This document shows positions 34,416-38,682 of a stretch of DNA of 38,682 nucleotides, piece after piece (positions within the stretch are counted from its first letter, which is position 1; every line of letters starts with the position of its first letter). The translations under genes and the position numbers were made by a program. Under the pieces are notes generated by a model. It was not told the origin of the DNA and made no database searches. It saw nothing but the letters and a program-made list of their open reading frames with translations. Source of the stretch: Flavobacteriales bacterium (GTDB lineage Bacteria > Bacteroidota > Bacteroidia > Flavobacteriales > BACL11); contig JABGSE010000023.1 of assembly GCA_018647945.1 (NCBI GenBank), positions 1 to 38,682 on the forward strand, read 5' to 3'.

Positions 34416-35471
34416 ATGAGTATATTTGAAGATAATAAATTACAAAGCACATCTATTTCGGAGTTGGGAGAATTTGGTTTGATTGATCATATAACCAAAG
34501 ATTTTAAAAGTAAAAACAAAACTACTGTAAAAGCTGTTGGAGATGATGCTGCGGTTTTAAAATCAGCATTGGATAAATTACAACTAATTAGTACAGATAT
34601 GTTAGTTGAAGGAGTTCATTTCGATTTATCCTATGTGCCACTAAAGCATTTGGGATATAAGTCGGTATCGGTAAATGTTTCAGATATCTGCGCTATGAAT
34701 GGAAAAGCAACTCAAATTACTGTGAGTATTGCAATTTCGAATAGATTTCCGGTAGAAGCGGTAGAAGAATTATATTCTGGAATAAAGTCAGCTTGCGAAA
34801 AATTTAATGTAGATTTGATTGGAGGAGACACTACAAGTTCCGTTAGCGGATTAGTAATTAGTGTAACCGTTATTGGAGAGGCAAAAGAAGAAAAAATATC
34901 CTACAGATGCGGAGCGAAAGTAAATGATTTGTTAGTGGTAACAGGAGATTTGGGAGCTGCTTATTTAGGTCTTCAAATATTGAAAAGAGAAAAAGATATT
35001 TTTTTGGCAAATCCAGGAGTTCAACCAGATTTACAAGGAAATGATTATTCCCTGCAAAGGCAATTGAAGCCAGAAGCAAGGGTAAATTTAATTGAGGTAT
35101 TAGAGGAATTGGAAATAAAACCAACATCCATGATTGATGTTTCGGATGGACTTACTTCCGAAATTTTACATCTTTCCAAATGCTCGGATGTTGGAATTAC
35201 AATATATGAAGATAAAATCCCGATTGACCATACTACAATGAATTTGGCTAAAGATTTAAATTTAAATCCTATTTTTTGTGCCCTAAATGGAGGAGAAGAT
35301 TACGAACTTCTTTTTACCATTGGACAGGAACATTATGATAAACTGAAAAAAGATGTAGATTTTACCATTATTGGGCACGTTACTGACAAGTCAGAAGGAA
35401 ACAATTTTATTACTAATGATTCTGCCTCTCACCCAATTACTGCTCAGGGGTGGGATGCACTAAAAAAATAG
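34416..35471 (+). CDS. thiL: Thiamine-monophosphate kinase
   Basis: 351 residues from the ATG at 34416; an earlier ATG at 34374 is upstream of the -7 box, so it is unlikely. The enzyme makes thiamine diphosphate from the monophosphate with ATP. Motifs are AVGDDAAVL (40-48), STDMLVEGVHFDL, SVNVSDICAMNG, IGGDTTSS and ALNGGEDYELLF. It is a single gene, divergent from suf. Other thiamine genes are not in the window. Confidence 0.95.
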   Translation: MSIFEDNKLQSTSISELGEFGLIDHITKDFKSKNKTTVKAVGDDAAVLKSALDKLQLISTDMLVEGVHFDLSYVPLKHLGYKSVSVNVSDICAMNGKATQITVSIAISNRFPVEAVEELYSGIKSACEKFNVDLIGGDTTSSVSGLVISVTVIGEAKEEKISYRCGAKVNDLLVVTGDLGAAYLGLQILKREKDIFLANPGVQPDLQGNDYSLQRQLKPEARVNLIEVLEELEIKPTSMIDVSDGLTSEILHLSKCSDVGITIYEDKIPIDHTTMNLAKDLNLNPIFCALNGGEDYELLFTIGQEHYDKLKKDVDFTIIGHVTDKSEGNNFITNDSASHPITAQGWDALKK

Positions 35472-35562
35472 TTGGACACATGATGCGGGGGCTTCATGGT
35501 CACAGGGAAAAGGGCTTTAAAATTATGTCAGCACGTCTTTTCTGAAAGTTATTTTTTATTTG

Positions 35563-35570
35563 TATATTTG
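35563..35570 (+). promoter_or_regulatory. -7 promoter box of the secreted redoxin gene
   Basis: TATATTTG matches TAnnTTTG exactly and ends 29 bases before the ATG at 35600. It is preceded by a T-rich tract without a clear TTG. The 92 bases between thiL and the box contain a G-rich segment but no gene. Confidence 0.5.
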
Positions 35571-35599
35571 TCCTGTAATAAATTAAAACACTAGAAATC

Positions 35600-37048
35600 A
35601 TGAAAAAAATAACTACAATCTTTACAATAATTACTTTATTTTCATTGAGTAATTCTTATGCGCAGTTAGCTAACGGTTCTGTTGCTCCTGACTTTACTTT
35701 AACCGATTTAAATGGAACCACTCATAATCTTTATGATTATATAGATGATGGATATACTGTATTTCTTGATTTTTCTGCTGTTTGGTGTCCTCCTTGTTGG
35801 GGATATCATCAAAGTGGAGCTTTAGAAGATTTATACATCAATCATGGTCCATCTGGATTGCCAAATGTAAGCGCAACAACCACTAATGATGTTATGGTTT
35901 TCTTTATTGAAGGAGATGGAAGTTCTGTAGCTCAACTAAATGGTGGTTCTGGTTCTCAAGGAGATTGGGTTACGGGAACTCCTTACCCTATAATTTGTAC
36001 AGATGGAAACCCTAATAGTACATCAATTGCAAATGTGTATTCAATTGGATATTGGCCTACTGTTTATCAGATTTGTCCAAATAGAATATTAACAGAATGT
36101 GGTCAAACAGCAACTCCTTATTCATTAGTATCTGCTTGTCTGCCTCCTCCTTCTCAACAGAATGACGCTAGAAGTTTTATGACTAATTCCGCTAGTTCAG
36201 GATGTTCTTCTGTAACTCCTGAGATAAATGTGCAAAATTATGGTCTATCTAATCTTACATCTGTAAAAATTGATGTGTCTGTTAATGGACTTTTACAGTC
36301 TACAACTATATACGATACAACTTGGAATAGCACAACAAGTCAATACGAACCACTTAATTTAAACACTTTAGACATTGTAGATGTTCTACTAGATCCAATA
36401 ACAGGTTTAGTAAATAATGATTTAATTTCTATAGATGTTAGTATGCCAAATGGAGTAGTTGATGCAGATCCATCAAATAATCAGACAATCTCTTACATTG
36501 TAGATCTTGGTTTTGATAATGCATATTGGGATGGTGATTTATCTATTACCGTCTCAGGAGCTGAGTTTGTAAATTCTTGGTATCTTAAGAAAGTAAGTAA
36601 TGATTTAATTATAGCTTCTGGTTGGGGTGGCGAGACTGGGGCTTCTAATTGGTTTCCATTAGAGTTTGAAGAATGTTATACATTACAGAGTATTAATGGT
36701 GGTGGTGAGAGTTATACTGTGACTGATTTTGTAGGAAATATTGTGTTACAAGGAACTATTTCACTGGCTGAAGAGTTTGATAATTTTTCAACCGGAGCTG
36801 AAGTTTGGACTGGAGTTGAAGACGAAATAAATAACAGTATAAATATTTATCCAAATCCAGTTAAAGATAATTTATTTATAGAAGGTCAATATGATTATCT
36901 TGATATATTTGATTTATTTGGAAGATTACTAATTAGCTCGAATGCTAAAACTGAGATTGATGTTTCAAAATTAAGTTCTGGAACTTATGTTCTAGAAATT
37001 ATATCAAACAATATCAAAATATCTGAGAAAATAATTATTTCCAAATAA
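35600..37048 (+). CDS. Secreted thioredoxin-like (redoxin) protein with T9SS type A sorting domain
   Basis: 482 residues. A Sec signal peptide (1-21, cut after SYAQ) is followed by a TlpA/AhpC-type redoxin domain beginning VAPDFTLTDLNGT (28-40) with the redox motif C63-P-P-C66 in AVWCPPCWG. A beta-rich middle (about 190-400) with PEINVQNYGLSNLTSVKIDV resembles CARDB/Ig-like modules. The C-terminus (about 410-482) is a sorting domain, INIYPNPVKDNLFIEG...LSSGTYVLEI. The product is probably exported by T9SS to the cell surface or medium, where it could rearrange thiols. It has its own -7 box. Confidence 0.9.
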   Translation: MKKITTIFTIITLFSLSNSYAQLANGSVAPDFTLTDLNGTTHNLYDYIDDGYTVFLDFSAVWCPPCWGYHQSGALEDLYINHGPSGLPNVSATTTNDVMVFFIEGDGSSVAQLNGGSGSQGDWVTGTPYPIICTDGNPNSTSIANVYSIGYWPTVYQICPNRILTECGQTATPYSLVSACLPPPSQQNDARSFMTNSASSGCSSVTPEINVQNYGLSNLTSVKIDVSVNGLLQSTTIYDTTWNSTTSQYEPLNLNTLDIVDVLLDPITGLVNNDLISIDVSMPNGVVDADPSNNQTISYIVDLGFDNAYWDGDLSITVSGAEFVNSWYLKKVSNDLIIASGWGGETGASNWFPLEFEECYTLQSINGGGESYTVTDFVGNIVLQGTISLAEEFDNFSTGAEVWTGVEDEINNSINIYPNPVKDNLFIEGQYDYLDIFDLFGRLLISSNAKTEIDVSKLSSGTYVLEIISNNIKISEKIIISK

Positions 37049-37072
37049 ATACTGGTTTACAAAACATAGCGG

Positions 37073-37111
37073 GAGATAGAAGATTTAAGAATTCATTAAA
37101 TCTTCTATCTC
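37073..37111. repeat. Perfect 16-bp inverted repeat spanning the stop codon of the aminopeptidase gene
   Basis: GAGATAGAAGATTTAA (37073-37088) and its exact complement (37096-37111) enclose a 7-base loop. The right arm lies in the last codons of the convergent Xaa-Pro aminopeptidase gene; the left arm covers its stop codon (37085-37087) and the intergenic space after the redoxin gene (ends 37048). Both messages would carry the hairpin. It lacks a following U-tract on either strand, so it is not a classic terminator. Confidence 0.7.
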
Positions 37112-38362
37112 TTCTGCTTCAATTGGGATATTTTTCATTAAATCATCTGGCCCGTTAGAGGTAACCAAAACATCATTTTCTAAACGGATTCCTAACTCTT
37201 CTTCTAATATGTATATTCCAGGTTCGCAAGTAAACACCATTCCTTCTTTCATTGGCCAATCAAAATTACCAACATCATGCACATCCAATCCTAAATAATG
37301 GGAAGTTCCGTGCATAAAATATTTTTTGAATAATGGTTTTTCAGGGTCCTGTTTTAGTACATCATGTTTATCCAAAATCCCTAATTTTATAAGTTCAGAC
37401 TCCATAATATTCCCTATTTCTTTGTTGTATTGTTTAAATATTGTTCCTGGAGTCAACATTTTTGTAGCCTCTTTCATTACATGAAGAACGGAATTGTAAA
37501 CTGATTTTTGCCTGTCAGAAAATTTCCCATTTACAGGAATAGTTCTTGTTAAATCAGAAGCGTAATTTGCATATTCTGCACCAAAATCCATTAATAAAAT
37601 ATCTCCATCTTTACACTCTTTATTGTTTTCAATATAATGTAAAACACAAGAGCTCCTTCCAGATCCAATTATTGGTTGATAAGCAAATCCAGCAGATCTG
37701 TTTCTTAAGAATTCATGCATTAATTCCGCTTCAATTTCGTACTCCATAACTCCTGGTTTTATAAAAGGGAGAATTCGTCTTACTCCTTTTTCTGTTATGT
37801 TGCAGGCATTTTGTATTAAAGCGATTTCTGTTTCTGATTTTATAGACCTTAATTCGTGCATTATAGGAGCAACTTCTAATATTTCTTTGTTGTATTTTTC
37901 GGAAATCATTTTTCTAAATCGGTCGTCTCTTGTTTCTACTTCAGATGCAGATCGACTATGAATATTTTTGTTTACATATATTCCATCACACTTATTTATT
38001 AACTTTTCAATTATACTTTCCATTTCGCTCAACCAATAAACAGTAGAAATTCCAGAAGTGTTTAAAGCTTCTTCTTTTGTAAGTTTTGACCCTTCCCAAA
38101 TTGCAATTAGTTCGCTTGTTTCTTTCAGGAAAATAATTTCCTTTTCTTTATTATTAGGAAAAACTACTAACACACTTTCTTCCTGATCAACTCCAGAAAG
38201 CCAAAATAAATCGTTATTCTGTCTGAAAGGCATTGTACCATCAGCATTAGTTGGCATTATGTCATTCGAATTAAAAATAGCTAATGTATTTTCTTTCAGT
38301 TTAGAACTAAATTTCTTCCGATTATTTATAAATAGTTGACTATCAATCTGTAAGTATTTCAT
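37085..38362 (-). CDS. Xaa-Pro aminopeptidase (M24B family)
   Basis: 425 residues; removes N-terminal residues preceding proline. The N-terminal creatinase-like domain (1-165) shows FRQNNDLFWLSGVDQEES. The pita-bread catalytic domain has the dimetal ligands Asp259 (LMDFGAEY), Asp270 (SDLTRTIP), His355 (GTSHYLGLDVHD), Glu380 (CEPGIYI) and Glu395 (IRLENDV). Length and motifs fit PepP-type enzymes. There is no signal peptide, so it is cytosolic. An exact -7 box lies 20 bases before the ATG. A 16-bp inverted repeat covers its 3' end. Confidence 0.93.
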   Translation of the reverse strand: MKYLQIDSQLFINNRKKFSSKLKENTLAIFNSNDIMPTNADGTMPFRQNNDLFWLSGVDQEESVLVVFPNNKEKEIIFLKETSELIAIWEGSKLTKEEALNTSGISTVYWLSEMESIIEKLINKCDGIYVNKNIHSRSASEVETRDDRFRKMISEKYNKEILEVAPIMHELRSIKSETEIALIQNACNITEKGVRRILPFIKPGVMEYEIEAELMHEFLRNRSAGFAYQPIIGSGRSSCVLHYIENNKECKDGDILLMDFGAEYANYASDLTRTIPVNGKFSDRQKSVYNSVLHVMKEATKMLTPGTIFKQYNKEIGNIMESELIKLGILDKHDVLKQDPEKPLFKKYFMHGTSHYLGLDVHDVGNFDWPMKEGMVFTCEPGIYILEEELGIRLENDVLVTSNGPDDLMKNIPIEAEEIEDLMNS

Positions 38363-38382
38363 TTTTTGGAATTTTTCAAAAT

Positions 38383-38390
38383 CAAAGATA
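38383..38390 (-). promoter_or_regulatory. -7 promoter box of the Xaa-Pro aminopeptidase gene
   Basis: The - strand reads TATCTTTG, an exact TAnnTTTG, 20 bases before the ATG at 38362. No TTG is seen at -33. Confidence 0.45.
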
Positions 38391-38460
38391 ACAATTAGTT
38401 TTTATTTAATTAATATTAGGATTTTTTCTTTAAAATTAAAGATATAAGTTTAAAGATATT

Positions 38461-38468
38461 TATATTTG
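38461..38468 (+). promoter_or_regulatory. -7 promoter box of the gene at 38488
   Basis: TATATTTG matches TAnnTTTG exactly, 19 bases before the ATG. The leader is A-rich. It is divergent from the aminopeptidase promoter. Confidence 0.5.
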
Positions 38469-38487
38469 CCGAAATTAAAAAAACAAT

Positions 38488-38682
38488 ATGACGGAAGTTG
38501 TTGGAAGGGGAAAATCTTTTATCTCAACTTTGAGAGAAGATAGATGGTGGATTAGTCCTATGTTAGTGCTTTTTGGACTACTTAGTTTTATTATTTATTC
38601 TACTTGGGCAGCTTGGCAAGGAGAATACTTTTGGTGGAGTGGAGCCGTAAACGCTGAAGGGTTTGGAGGATACTTATCTCCC
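38488..38682 (+). CDS. N-terminal part of a membrane protein, possibly succinate dehydrogenase-linked
   Basis: An ATG at 38488 opens a frame of 65 codons to the right edge. It reads a short polar start, then LREDRWWISP, one hydrophobic helix (about 25-43) and YSTWAAWQGEYFWW, ending in GYLSP. The RDRWW...YSTW...YLSP pattern is one I associate with a small membrane protein encoded beside succinate dehydrogenase genes in several phyla. That link is from memory and cannot be tested in this window. The ATG follows an A-rich leader and an exact -7 box, supporting a real gene cut by the window edge. Confidence 0.7.
   Translation, partial: MTEVVGRGKSFISTLREDRWWISPMLVLFGLLSFIIYSTWAAWQGEYFWWSGAVNAEGFGGYLSP

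Noticed and set aside
35479-35498. CATGA/TCATG inverted repeat after thiL as a terminator
   Set aside because: Stem of only 5 bp with a 10-base loop and no following U-tract.
1-38682. Mobile elements, CRISPR arrays, prophage, toxin-antitoxin or defence genes
   Set aside because: No transposase or integrase motif, spaced direct repeats or defence-type domains were found; the window is packed with conserved housekeeping genes.

Overview
This AT-rich 38.7 kb window is ordinary chromosomal housekeeping DNA of a member of the Bacteroidota, most probably the Flavobacteriales. The indications are the gene order pfkB / rnhA-purN / acpP-fabF-rnc-IPExxxVDY-pyk, the holB-ricT-gldH-PBP1A cluster, the sufABCDSE-sufT-DUF2480 operon, two type IX secretion (T9SS) C-terminal sorting domains, promoters of the Bacteroidota type (-7 box TAnnTTTG, sometimes with a TTG about 19-20 bases upstream), and start codons preceded by A-rich sequence rather than Shine-Dalgarno motifs. 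I see no mobile element, prophage, CRISPR array, toxin-antitoxin pair or recognisable defence system.

Layout. 1-337: the 3' end of a secreted-protein gene, a bidirectional terminator and tRNA-Asn. 409-2376: a PfkB-family kinase (+) facing purN-rnhA (-). 2507-7828 (+): acpP, fabF, rnc, an IPExxxVDY-family gene, pyk, an M42 peptidase and a small lipoprotein, tightly packed. 7833-11372: mostly single genes of alternating strand (pheS, a lipoprotein, an unknown gene, cvpA, pgk). 11450-18131 (+): holB, ricT, gldH, PBP1A, scoA, scoB and a small membrane protein. 18128-20650 (-): lysS-gpsA. 20734-28084 (+): a sugar-phosphate isomerase, lipB, a serine hydrolase, a DnaQ-like exonuclease, a fused peptide-ABC ATPase, a BaiN-type flavoprotein and rluF. 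28086-34328 (-): the complete SUF Fe-S assembly operon. 34416-38682: thiL, a secreted thioredoxin-like protein, an Xaa-Pro aminopeptidase (-) and the start of a membrane protein gene.

How the genes work together. Fatty-acid synthesis (AcpP, FabF), lipoate attachment (LipB), lower glycolysis (Pgk, Pyk), phospholipid precursor supply (GpsA) and ketone-body CoA transfer (ScoAB) give core carbon metabolism. SUF supplies Fe-S clusters, which LipB-dependent lipoylation (through LipA, not in this window) also needs. HolB, RNase HI, RNase III, RluF, PheS and LysS serve information processing. GldH, PBP1A and the T9SS cargo belong to the cell envelope, gliding and secretion.

The points most worth a second look are: rnc has no ATG, GTG or TTG start and appears to begin at an ATT that overlaps the fabF stop; four genes have a -7 promoter box exactly four bases before the ATG, suggesting leaderless mRNAs; DUF2480 at the end of the suf operon carries three motif-embedded cysteines; a perfect 16-bp inverted repeat straddles the stop codon of the aminopeptidase gene; and convergent gene ends abut or overlap with almost no recognisable terminators. 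No wholly new system could be demonstrated from the sequence alone.
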